Assembly (NCBI RefSeq): GCF_016239305.1
Contig: NZ_JAEHOQ010000023.1
Location: forward strand, 1-64,000
Reading direction: 5' to 3'
Origin: Proteus vulgaris
GTDB lineage: Bacteria > Pseudomonadota > Gammaproteobacteria > Enterobacterales > Enterobacteriaceae
DNA length: 64,000 nt
In this document: positions 1-8,418 of the stretch, in pieces
Position numbering within the stretch: position 1 is the stretch's first letter
How the letters are laid out: each line of letters begins with the position of its first letter
Notes under the pieces: model-generated
What the model saw: the letters and a program-made list of their open reading frames with translations, nothing else
Database searches by the model: none
Told to the model about the DNA's origin: nothing
Made by a program: the position numbers and the translations under genes

Positions 1-1
1 A

Positions 2-271
2 GGTTATTATTCTTCTTTTTTCGATATCATTGTCACCGATGAGGGATTTTATTTAGGGGAAACAGCTGTCAGTCGCCGAGAAGCTAATGATGAATTAGCC
101 AAACCGAGGTGGCGAAAATTTTATTTTGACCCTACAGATTCAAACTATGTTCATAGTAGTGTGGGTGATAAAAAATCCCCCACGCCTGATCTCAAAACCC
201 CCTCACGACAAACCCGGTTTGACTGCAGCGCCCCTTCTATTTACCCCATATCACAGGCAGAAAAACAATGA
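2..271 (+). CDS. C-terminal end of an unknown protein upstream of the Tle3-like effector (5' truncated)
   Basis: An open frame enters from the left edge and runs 89 codons to a TGA that overlaps the ATG of the next gene (ATGA). It contains segments such as FFDIIVTDEGFYLGETAVSRR and ends in a Pro/Ser-rich, probably disordered tail. The stop/start overlap indicates translational coupling with the Tle3-like lipase gene, so this is likely part of the same type VI secretion locus, either the immunity protein or an adaptor. Genes in those positions usually accompany Tle3 effectors. I do not recognise the family from the fragment, and the N-terminus, which would show a signal peptide or lipobox, lies outside the window. 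Confidence 0.6.
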   Translation, partial: GYYSSFFDIIVTDEGFYLGETAVSRREANDELAKPRWRKFYFDPTDSNYVHSSVGDKKSPTPDLKTPSRQTRFDCSAPSIYPISQAEKQ

Positions 272-2487
272 GCAAAACTTATCCAACCCGTTTACTAAAA
301 CCTAAAGAGTGTCTTGATGGCAGTCAAGAATGGCACTCTATCACTCATGCTGCCAATATTGGCGGAGAAATTCACGCCAAGGTCCATCTACCTGGGATTA
401 TTATTTTTGTTCATGGGGTGAACTCAGAAGGGGAGTGGTATGAAGATGCTGAACGAGAACTTTGTGCTGGACTTAATGAAAGATTGAATCTTATAGGCAC
501 AGCTTATGAATTGGAAAGCAATAAATATTATCAACCCAAATTTATCTTAGATGAAAAAAATTATGATAATAGCCACTATATTTATGAAGAGCCTATTCGA
601 ACCTTAACCGAGTTGGGTCATTCCCCGGTGATCCGTTTTTACTGGGGATATCGCGCAACAGATGACGATTTAGGTCAGTATTGTGTTCCATTAAAAAATA
701 AAGCAGGAGAAAGCTATCACCGCTTAGTCAGTGAGATATTGGAGCCCGAATACAGCCATAAAGATGAAAGATATTGGACTCCCGAAGATATAAAAAAATA
801 CAATATTGTACAAGAATACCATTCCCTGCCTTACCGTAAAAAACGCCTCTTTATTAATGAAAAAATTAAACATAAAGGCCCTTTTTTCTGGGGGGGCGGA
901 CCGTTTCAAAATGGCTGTAATAATTTAGTCAGTTTATGGAGTGAGTATGGCTTTAGCAATCTCGCGATGTTATGGACGGTGATCCCAATGCCTATTCCTT
1001 ATAATGTACAGGCCTTTAACCCTGAATCAGACCGACTATTAACAAAATCCCCCCCTCGCCGCTATTATGCCCATGCCGTAAAACGCTTAGCTAATTTAGT
1101 CAAAAAAATACGTGATAACAATCCTTATGATACGGTGACGGTTATTTCACACAGCCAAGGTACCATGATAGCGTTGGCAGCGGCGGCACTTGAGGCGCCT
1201 GATAGCCTCTTTGTTCTAAACTCTCCCTATGCTACCGAAGATAAATTCTTAAATAGCTACTCTTATGTTTACAATGAAAATATTGATCAAGCCCAGCGTG
1301 AAGCCACACTAGAAGCGATCATTGATAAGATTGCAAAAAACAAAAATAGATTAAAATCATCCCCCTGTAGTTATTCAGGATTAGTGGTGGGACTCAGTGA
1401 CGATGAAAAAAGCTGGACCCCTGATGTCGTCATCTATAAAGGAGAAAAACTGGATGTGAGTGATAAAAGAAATATTGAAAAAAATAGGGAAAACAATAAG
1501 GAAAAATTAGCTAGAGGTGAAATGATTAAGGAAAGAGATAATCATGGGCAATTTTATATTTATTGTAACCCACATGACCGTGTAATGGGTTCATCACCTT
1601 TACAAAGTATTGGTTGGTGTCCACTTCCTAATATCACTCAAAAAGGACAAACCACGCATCATCCTCTGTTCAATCTAGAACAACCGCCTTATATCAGAAT
1701 GTTAGCGCGTAATACACCCTGTGGTGGAAAGCCTAATCCACACACAATATTTACCAATGAATATGGCCAATTTAGTGACGGGAATATTTTTTGGGACAGC
1801 AATACTAAAACGTTAGATGGCTTAGCCTGGCCAGCTCCTTCTGCTAATATTTCATTAAATATTAATGCCCCTGAAGTACCCAATCCGATTGCCGCAGAAG
1901 AATTAGCAACGTTTGATGAAGATTTTGCGGTAAAAGATAAAAAACCAGAAACTGATACCAATACTAATAATATGGTTACAGACATCAATACGGATACGCA
2001 GAAAAAGGGGATCCCTTTAGGTGAAGGTTATGGACAAATTATTTATGATGATGAATTAGATATCTATAGCCCCAAAGATGCAGAATATTATTTCTATAAA
2101 GATCTCTATTCCTATGAGCATCGTATTTGGGTAGAGTTAACCCCTGCAGAAAGAAAAATACTCCGAGGTAATGTATTGCTAGACCCACAAGATAGAAATG
2201 CCACCAAGAAATATGAAACCGTAGAAGAGATGAAAACTCGTATTCGTGAATATAATCAACGCCCTACTGACCATGGTACATTACCAAGAAATTCACCGTT
2301 TCTACGGCGTGTCGTCACCTATGACTTACCGATAGGGTATTGTGAAATAGGCAGAAGCCCAGAGAAAATGAATGAATTAAGAAAATACGCAGATTGGTTA
2401 AGTGGTCTAGATATCTATATGGAAAAAGGTGAATTAGATTTACCAAAAATGCCAGATATCATCGAAAATCCGTTAAAGAAAAAATAA
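268..2487 (+). CDS. Type VI secretion lipase effector, Tle3-like alpha/beta hydrolase
   Basis: This 739-residue protein has an N-terminal alpha/beta-hydrolase core. An oxyanion-type segment FVHGVNSEGEWY lies near residues 47-58, and the nucleophile elbow SHSQG lies near residues 294-298 with Ser296 as the likely nucleophile. A later CNPHDRVMG segment could supply the catalytic Asp. There is no signal peptide or membrane segment, as expected of a cargo effector delivered by the type VI machinery rather than by Sec. Tle3 proteins are phospholipases that act on membranes of competing cells from the periplasmic side. The C-terminal 200 residues are hydrophilic and I cannot assign them. The gene overlaps the truncated upstream gene by 3 bases and ends at a terminator facing the opp operon. 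No immunity gene lies downstream, so it must be upstream or elsewhere. An assignment to another lipase family is possible, but the serine hydrolase fold is clear. Confidence 0.75.
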   Translation: MSKTYPTRLLKPKECLDGSQEWHSITHAANIGGEIHAKVHLPGIIIFVHGVNSEGEWYEDAERELCAGLNERLNLIGTAYELESNKYYQPKFILDEKNYDNSHYIYEEPIRTLTELGHSPVIRFYWGYRATDDDLGQYCVPLKNKAGESYHRLVSEILEPEYSHKDERYWTPEDIKKYNIVQEYHSLPYRKKRLFINEKIKHKGPFFWGGGPFQNGCNNLVSLWSEYGFSNLAMLWTVIPMPIPYNVQAFNPESDRLLTKSPPRRYYAHAVKRLANLVKKIRDNNPYDTVTVISHSQGTMIALAAAALEAPDSLFVLNSPYATEDKFLNSYSYVYNENIDQAQREATLEAIIDKIAKNKNRLKSSPCSYSGLVVGLSDDEKSWTPDVVIYKGEKLDVSDKRNIEKNRENNKEKLARGEMIKERDNHGQFYIYCNPHDRVMGSSPLQSIGWCPLPNITQKGQTTHHPLFNLEQPPYIRMLARNTPCGGKPNPHTIFTNEYGQFSDGNIFWDSNTKTLDGLAWPAPSANISLNINAPEVPNPIAAEELATFDEDFAVKDKKPETDTNTNNMVTDINTDTQKKGIPLGEGYGQIIYDDELDIYSPKDAEYYFYKDLYSYEHRIWVELTPAERKILRGNVLLDPQDRNATKKYETVEEMKTRIREYNQRPTDHGTLPRNSPFLRRVVTYDLPIGYCEIGRSPEKMNELRKYADWLSGLDIYMEKGELDLPKMPDIIENPLKKK

Positions 2488-2520
2488 TAATAAATGTCCA
2501 ATATTCTAAATCTTAAAAAT

Positions 2521-2556
2521 AAGAAGCCCGCTTGAATTTATTCAAACGGGCTTCTT
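2521..2556. terminator. Bidirectional terminator between the lipase gene and oppF
   Basis: The arms AAGAAGCCCG and CGGGCTTCTT, with further pairing of TTGAA and TTCAA around a TTTA loop, form a strong stem between two convergent genes. T-rich sequence lies on both sides. Confidence 0.8.
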
Positions 2557-2581
2557 CTCTTATCAACACTATTTGATTACA

Positions 2582-3589
2582 TTAAAGCGGATCCACTTTT
2601 AAACAAGAGACTGCGTGGCGGAAGCTGCCTTCTAATAAAGGACGTGTTTTTGCACATTCTTCATCAGCCATCGGACAACGTGTACGGAAGATACAACCTG
2701 ATGGTGGATTAATCGGTGAAGGTAATTCTCCTTCTAATAAATCAATGTGCTTATTACGCTCTTTATCGGGATCAGGAATAGGCACTGCTGACATCAACGC
2801 TTTAGTATAAGGATGTAGTGGATGATGATAAACTTCATCATAGGTTCCTAACTCTACCGCATGCCCTAAATACATCACCAAGACACGATCTGAAATATGT
2901 TTTACCACTGCCAGATCATGCGCAATAAAGATCAAAGATAATCCCATCTCTTTTTGAATATCTTTCAGCAAGTTAACCACTTGAGCCTGAATTGATACGT
3001 CTAATGCTGAAACAGGTTCATCACAAATCACTAATTTTGGTTCTAAAATTAACGCACGTGCAATACCAATACGCTGACATTGCCCACCAGAGAATTCATG
3101 AGGATAACGGTTGATTAAATTTGGCAATAATCCGACTCGCATCATCATTGCTTTGACTTTTTCAACCACTTGCGCCTGTTTCATTTTAGGATGATAGGTT
3201 TTTAATGGTTCAGCAATGATATCGCCAATCGTCATTCTTGGGTTTAAGGAAGCCAGCGGATCTTGGAATATCATCTGGATATCTTGACGAATATCTCGCC
3301 ATTGCTTATTCCCCATTCCCAGTAAATCATTACCTAACCATGAGACAGTTCCACCAGAGGCTTTGACTAAACCAATAATGGCACGCGCAAACGTCGATTT
3401 ACCACAACCAGATTCACCAACAACACCAAGGGTTTCACCTTCATATAAACGCAGAGTGACACCATCAACGGCTTTGAGGCTTTTTTTCGCTTTCCAAAAC
3501 CACTGTTTATTATCTTGAACATCGAAATAAACCTTTAAGTCATTCACTTCAAGAATAACTTTTCTATCTTGTAATGTGACTTGCGTCAT
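2582..3589 (-). CDS. oppF: Oligopeptide ABC transporter ATPase OppF
   Basis: This 335-residue ABC ATPase powers oligopeptide import together with OppD. It carries Walker A GESGCGKST, signature SGGQCQRIGIARAL, Walker B CDEPVSALD and the H-loop region FIAHDLAVVKH. The C-terminal oligopeptide-transporter extension has Cys residues (CIFRTRCPMADEEC) typical of the Opp/Dpp ATPase pair, which bind an iron-sulfur cluster in some members. It is the last gene of the operon. Its ATG overlaps the oppD stop by 4 bases, and the bidirectional terminator follows it. Length and motifs match enterobacterial OppF. Confidence 0.95.
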   Translation of the reverse strand: MTQVTLQDRKVILEVNDLKVYFDVQDNKQWFWKAKKSLKAVDGVTLRLYEGETLGVVGESGCGKSTFARAIIGLVKASGGTVSWLGNDLLGMGNKQWRDIRQDIQMIFQDPLASLNPRMTIGDIIAEPLKTYHPKMKQAQVVEKVKAMMMRVGLLPNLINRYPHEFSGGQCQRIGIARALILEPKLVICDEPVSALDVSIQAQVVNLLKDIQKEMGLSLIFIAHDLAVVKHISDRVLVMYLGHAVELGTYDEVYHHPLHPYTKALMSAVPIPDPDKERNKHIDLLEGELPSPINPPSGCIFRTRCPMADEECAKTRPLLEGSFRHAVSCLKVDPL

Positions 3590-4572
3590 ACCAATTCCTC
3601 CACCGCTTTAAAGCAGGCACGTAACCGCCCTTGTGCAAATTGCGTTAATTCAGGCTCACTCGTCAAGCATTGCTCTGTTGCATACTGACAGCGTGGTTGG
3701 AATGGGCAACCTTTTGGTAAACGCAATAAGTTAGGTGGATTACCCGGAATGGTCGCTAGTCGCTCATCTTCACCGTCTAAACGCGGAACGGCTTGTAGCA
3801 ATCCGATAGAATAAGGGTGTGATGGTTGATAGAAAATATCACGCGCATTCCCATATTCCATAGTACGCCCTGCATACATTACCAATACTTTATCGCAAAT
3901 CCCTGCTACAACCCCTAAGTCATGGGTGATCATAATAATTGCGGTGTTTAAATCATTTTTGAGCTCATTTAACAGTGTCATGATTTGTGCTTGAACTGTC
4001 ACATCAAGTGCAGTTGTCGGCTCATCAGCAATTAATAGTTTAGGCTTACACAGTAATGCCATTGCAATCATCACACGTTGACGCATCCCACCTGAAAATT
4101 CATGAGGGTACATACTCATTCGTTTATGTGCTTCAGGCATTTTTACGGCATCTAACATACGAACTGATTCCGCATATGCATCATTTTTACTCATGCCTTT
4201 ATGTAGCATTAAGACTTCAATAAGCTGTGCGCCGACTTTCATATAGGGATTTAATGAAGTCATTGGATCTTGGAATATCATGGATATTTCTTCAGCGCGC
4301 ATTTTATTTAATTCGCTTTGGCGAAGATTTAAGATCTCACGGCCATTAAAATTGGCACTACCCGCTGTACGACCATTTTTCGCTAATAATCCCATCAATG
4401 CGAAAGCTGTTTGCGATTTACCTGAACCCGATTCACCAACAATACCTAAGGTTTCACCTGCTGATAATTCAAAATTCAGTTTATTAACTGCGGTAACGTC
4501 ACCATCTGCAGTACCAAAAGTGACGCTGAGATCTTTAACGCTTAATAACGACTTGTTTGTTGTATTTGTCAT
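3586..4572 (-). CDS. oppD: Oligopeptide ABC transporter ATPase OppD
   Basis: This 328-residue ABC ATPase is the partner of OppF at the cytoplasmic face of the OppBC channel. Walker A is GESGSGKSQ, the signature is SGGMRQRVMIAMAL, and Walker B is ADEPTTALD followed by ITHDLGVVAG. The C-terminal Cys-containing tail (CPFQPRCQYATEQC) is typical of the family. It lies 10 bases after oppC and overlaps oppF, so the operon is translationally coupled here. A strong AAGGAGAAC-type ribosome binding site precedes the ATG. Confidence 0.95.
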   Translation of the reverse strand: MTNTTNKSLLSVKDLSVTFGTADGDVTAVNKLNFELSAGETLGIVGESGSGKSQTAFALMGLLAKNGRTAGSANFNGREILNLRQSELNKMRAEEISMIFQDPMTSLNPYMKVGAQLIEVLMLHKGMSKNDAYAESVRMLDAVKMPEAHKRMSMYPHEFSGGMRQRVMIAMALLCKPKLLIADEPTTALDVTVQAQIMTLLNELKNDLNTAIIMITHDLGVVAGICDKVLVMYAGRTMEYGNARDIFYQPSHPYSIGLLQAVPRLDGEDERLATIPGNPPNLLRLPKGCPFQPRCQYATEQCLTSEPELTQFAQGRLRACFKAVEELV

Positions 4573-4582
4573 TTTGTTCTCC

Positions 4583-5491
4583 TTAACGATCTTTCGGATC
4601 TAATGCGTCACGTAAGCCATCACCGATAAAGTTAAAGCAAAACAGTGTGACAACTAAGAACGAAGCCGGGAAAAGTAATAACCAAGGAGAAACTTCCATT
4701 GAGTTTGCGCCATCGCTTAATAGTGCGCCCCAACTGCTTAACGGTTCTTGTGTTCCCAATCCTAAGAAGCTTAAGAAGGATTCAAATAAAATCATGCTAG
4801 GCACTAATAAAGAGGCATAAACCACAACGACACCAAGCACATTCGGTACAATATGCCTTAACACGATATTGCGTGATGAAACACCGCACACTAATGCTGC
4901 TTCAATAAACTCTTTGCGTTTTAGACTTAAGGTTTGTCCCCTTACAATACGTGCCATATCCAACCAAGAGACCATACCGATCGCAACAAAAATCAGTAGG
5001 ATATTTTGACCAAAAAATGTCACCAGTAAGATAACAAAGAACATAAATGGGAATGAATTTAAGATTTCAAGTAAACGCATCATAATTGAGTCAACGCGCC
5101 CACCAATATACCCCGCCATTGCGCCATAAAGTGTTCCCACAATGACCGCAACAAAGGCAGCCGCAATACCGACCATTAAAGAGATACGACCACCAATCGC
5201 AACCCGTACTAATAAGTCACGTCCTGATGAGTCAGTGCCAAAATAGTGAGAAGAGGCAAAGTCAGGTGCCATCGACATCATTTCCCAATCCGTATCGTCA
5301 TAAACAAATGGCGATAGCATTGGGGCAAAAATAACAAATAATAAAATAAAGAAAAGTAACACAAGACTCGTGATCGCAGCTTTATTGTGCATAAAACGAC
5401 GACGAGCATCTTGCCATAAACTACGACCTTCAATATCTAGCTGCTCCGAGAAATTCCCCAGAGCTTCGCTGTTTTCCTTCAGTGATAACAT
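4583..5491 (-). CDS. oppC: Oligopeptide ABC transporter permease OppC
   Basis: This 302-residue inner-membrane permease has an N-terminal cytoplasmic tail, a first membrane segment near residues 36-60 (SLVLLFFILLFVIFAPML) and about five further helices. The EAA coupling loop is visible as EAALVCGVSSRNIVLRHIVPN, where OppD/OppF dock. With OppB it forms the peptide channel. It lies 18 bases after oppB and 10 before oppD. Length and sequence are typical of the enterobacterial protein. Confidence 0.95.
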   Translation of the reverse strand: MLSLKENSEALGNFSEQLDIEGRSLWQDARRRFMHNKAAITSLVLLFFILLFVIFAPMLSPFVYDDTDWEMMSMAPDFASSHYFGTDSSGRDLLVRVAIGGRISLMVGIAAAFVAVIVGTLYGAMAGYIGGRVDSIMMRLLEILNSFPFMFFVILLVTFFGQNILLIFVAIGMVSWLDMARIVRGQTLSLKRKEFIEAALVCGVSSRNIVLRHIVPNVLGVVVVYASLLVPSMILFESFLSFLGLGTQEPLSSWGALLSDGANSMEVSPWLLLFPASFLVVTLFCFNFIGDGLRDALDPKDR

Positions 5492-5509
5492 AACGCGCTC
5501 CAGTGTCTA

Positions 5510-6430
5510 TTAATAACGAATTTTCGGATCAATAACGGCATATAAAATATCGACAATTGCATTAAAGAAAATCGTTAATGCACCTACGATAATGGTTAAG
5601 CTTAATACCAATGAGTAATCTCGATTTAAAGCACCATTAACGAAAAGTTGTCCAATACCCGGCAATCCAAAGATGGTTTCAATCACCATTGAGCCCGTAA
5701 TAATACCGACGAATGCAGGCCCCATATAAGAGATAACAGGTAGCAACGCGGGTTTTAAAGCATGACGCAGTACAATTCTTTTCATCGGCAAGCCTTTCGC
5801 TTTTGCCGTTCTGATAAAGTTTGAGTGCAATACTTCAATCATTGAACTACGAGTAATACGCGAGATGCTGGCAATGTAAGAAAGTGATAATGCAATCATT
5901 GGCAACAACATATATTGCACCGCGCCACCATTCCAACCACCTGCTGGTAACCACCTTAAGGTAATAGCGAAAATAAGCACTAACAGTGGTGCGACAACAA
6001 AACTTGGTATTACAACCCCCGTCATGGCAAAAGTCATGACGGTATAATCCCATTTGGTGTTTTGATTCAGTGCGGCTATCACGCCTGCCCCCACACCTAA
6101 AATTACGGCAAAAATAAATGCCGACAGCCCTAATTTAGCTGAAACAGGGAATGCTTTACCGACTAAGGTGTTTACACTGTAGTCTTTATATTTAAAAGAA
6201 GGCCCTAAATCCCCTTTCGATAACTGAATTAAATAATCGAAATATTGCTTATAAATGGGATCGTTTAAATGGTATTTCGCTTCAATATTTGCCATTACCT
6301 CAGGCGGGAGTTTTCTTTCACCCGTAAAAGGGCTACCCGGCGCTAAGCGCATCATAAAGAACGAAATCGTTATTAGAATAAATAGAGTCGGTATCGCTTC
6401 CAAAAAGCGACGAAAAATAAATTTGAGCAT
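5510..6430 (-). CDS. oppB: Oligopeptide ABC transporter permease OppB
   Basis: This 306-residue permease has six predicted membrane segments, beginning MLKFIFRRFLEAIPTLFIL. The EAA loop is RTAKAKGLPMKRIVLRHALKP. The segment MRLAPGSPFTGERKLP after the first helix is the usual periplasmic gate region of DppB/OppB proteins. It is transcribed after oppA, from which it is separated by a terminator hairpin. That arrangement lets the binding protein be made in excess over the membrane parts. Confidence 0.95.
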   Translation of the reverse strand: MLKFIFRRFLEAIPTLFILITISFFMMRLAPGSPFTGERKLPPEVMANIEAKYHLNDPIYKQYFDYLIQLSKGDLGPSFKYKDYSVNTLVGKAFPVSAKLGLSAFIFAVILGVGAGVIAALNQNTKWDYTVMTFAMTGVVIPSFVVAPLLVLIFAITLRWLPAGGWNGGAVQYMLLPMIALSLSYIASISRITRSSMIEVLHSNFIRTAKAKGLPMKRIVLRHALKPALLPVISYMGPAFVGIITGSMVIETIFGLPGIGQLFVNGALNRDYSLVLSLTIIVGALTIFFNAIVDILYAVIDPKIRY

Positions 6431-6477
6431 TGCCCGTTCCTATAACACAAACCTATTCAGGCGTGACGATAAAAAGA

Positions 6478-6498
6478 CCTTGCCTTAAAAAGGCAAGG
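6478..6498 (-). terminator. Partial terminator between oppA and oppB
   Basis: A perfect 9-bp stem (CCTTGCCTT paired with AAGGCAAGG, loop of three) is followed on the minus strand by TCTTTTTATC. It lies directly after the oppA stop and before oppB, a position suited to reducing downstream transcription. Confidence 0.8.
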
Positions 6499-6508
6499 CC
6501 TCGCCCGA

Positions 6509-8146
6509 TTACTTAGCAATAATGTACAAGTCTTTAGTATGTAAATTATCTAATGGATCTTTACCTGAATAACCACCGACATAAGGTTTCACTAAGCGGG
6601 TGTTTACATAGTAGTAAAGTGGAACGATAGCCGAATCTTTATCTAATACACCTTCAGCTTTTTGATAAATAGCAGCACGTTCGTCATCAGATTTCACTCG
6701 TAAAGACTCTTTAATCAATGCGTCAAATTCTGTGTTTTTATAGTGAACAGTATTGTTACTGCTGTAAGACAGCATCATGTTCAGGAATGAAGAAGGTTCG
6801 TTATAATCTGCACACCAACCGGCACGAGCAACATCATAAGTTCCTTGGTGACGCGTATCTAAGAATGTTTTCCACTCTTGGTTTTCAAGAGAAACTTCGG
6901 CACCTAAGTTTTTCTTCCAAATTGAAGAAGCGGCGATCGCGACTTTTTTATGTAAGTCGGATGTATTGTATAAAAGCTTAAATTTTAGTGGATTTGCTTT
7001 GTTATAGCCTGCCTCTTCTAATAATTGGCGTGCTTTTTCATTACGCTGTTCTTGTGTCCAAGTCGCAAACCACTCTGGTTTGTTCTCTTTAATACCATCA
7101 GTAAATGGAGGGGTAAAGCCGTAAGCTGGGATATCACCTTGGTTTTTCACTTTATAAGTGATGATATCTCTATCCATTGACAGTTTCAGAGCTTCGCGGA
7201 CACGAGGATCGTTAAACGGCGCTTTATCATTATTAATTTCATAATAATAAGTGCATAAATATGGACTTATACGCAATTCATCTGGGATCTCTTTTTTTAG
7301 TTTTTGGAAAAGTTCGATAGGTAAATTGCTATATGTCATGTCGATTTCACCCGCACGATAGCGGTTTACGTCGGTGACTTCTGATGAGATAGGTAAGAAT
7401 GTGACTTTATCAATAACGGTACTTTTGTTATCCCAATAGGTTGGGCTACGCTCTAAAACAATGCGTTCGTTGACTGTCCAATCTTTTAAATTATAAGCGC
7501 CGTTGCCGACGAAATTAGCAGGCTGAGTCCATTTTTCGCCAAATTTTTCAATCACTTTTTGGTTAACTGGCGACATGGAGGAGTGAGCTAATAATTTTGG
7601 TAAATAAGGTACAGCTTCTGATAATGTCACTTCTAATGTATTGTTATCTAATGCCTTAACACCTAATTCAGTGGCTTTTTTCTTACCTGCAATAATATCG
7701 TCAATATTCACGATATGTGCATATTGCAGATAGCTCTCATAAGGAGATGCCGTATTAGGATCCGCTAAACGTTGCCAACTATAAACAAAATCTTGTGCTG
7801 TAACAGGTTCACCATTTGACCATTTAGCGCCTTCACGAATTTTAAATGTCCAAACGGTAAAATCTTTATTTTCCCAGCTAGTTGCAGAGCCTGGCAAAAT
7901 TTCGCCATCTGGGCCAACAATGGTAACGCCTTCGAAAAGATCACGCGCTAATGCAGATTCAGGTACACCTTCAATTTTATGAGGATCAAGCGATTGTGGT
8001 TCAGAGCCATTATTACGTACAAGCACTTGTTTTTCAGCTAATTTTACCCCGTCAGGAACAACAGCAGCGTTAGCTGTTAGCGCTGACAGTCCAAAGATTG
8101 CGCTTATTGCAATCGCCAACGCACTCTTTTTAGTTAAATTACTCAT
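6509..8146 (-). CDS. oppA: Periplasmic oligopeptide-binding protein OppA
   Basis: This solute-binding protein captures oligopeptides in the periplasm and delivers them to OppBC. I chose the ATG at 8146 (545 residues) because it begins the signal peptide MSNLTKKSALAIAISAIFG, with cleavage expected after LTANA. The longer frame opens with a TTG embedded in the GGGAG ribosome binding site. The mature part carries the family-5 solute-binding signature around EPQSLDPHKIEGVPES and the peptide-pocket segment GWCADYNEPSSFLNMML. It is the proximal gene of oppABCDF and lies downstream of a close paralog. Confidence 0.93.
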   Translation of the reverse strand: MSNLTKKSALAIAISAIFGLSALTANAAVVPDGVKLAEKQVLVRNNGSEPQSLDPHKIEGVPESALARDLFEGVTIVGPDGEILPGSATSWENKDFTVWTFKIREGAKWSNGEPVTAQDFVYSWQRLADPNTASPYESYLQYAHIVNIDDIIAGKKKATELGVKALDNNTLEVTLSEAVPYLPKLLAHSSMSPVNQKVIEKFGEKWTQPANFVGNGAYNLKDWTVNERIVLERSPTYWDNKSTVIDKVTFLPISSEVTDVNRYRAGEIDMTYSNLPIELFQKLKKEIPDELRISPYLCTYYYEINNDKAPFNDPRVREALKLSMDRDIITYKVKNQGDIPAYGFTPPFTDGIKENKPEWFATWTQEQRNEKARQLLEEAGYNKANPLKFKLLYNTSDLHKKVAIAASSIWKKNLGAEVSLENQEWKTFLDTRHQGTYDVARAGWCADYNEPSSFLNMMLSYSSNNTVHYKNTEFDALIKESLRVKSDDERAAIYQKAEGVLDKDSAIVPLYYYVNTRLVKPYVGGYSGKDPLDNLHTKDLYIIAK

Positions 8147-8418
8147 CTTATAAAATACTCCCAATTAGTGAGTTGGTTGTTAGACAACCATTCTGTGATG
8201 TTCAGTTGTGTTTTAGAACGGTTTACACAACTTATTGTTTTTACAAAAAATAAATCAATCTTACTTAATGGCTATCAATGCTTAATTACCTGATAGCATT
8301 ATAATTTTTTTATGCCGTTGTCTTTTTTGTGTAGTTTTTTTTATTTTTTACTACTGTTAAAGTCACTTTTAATTATTTAAATCGTACATAACTATAGAAT
8401 ACGGATAATTTACCAGTT

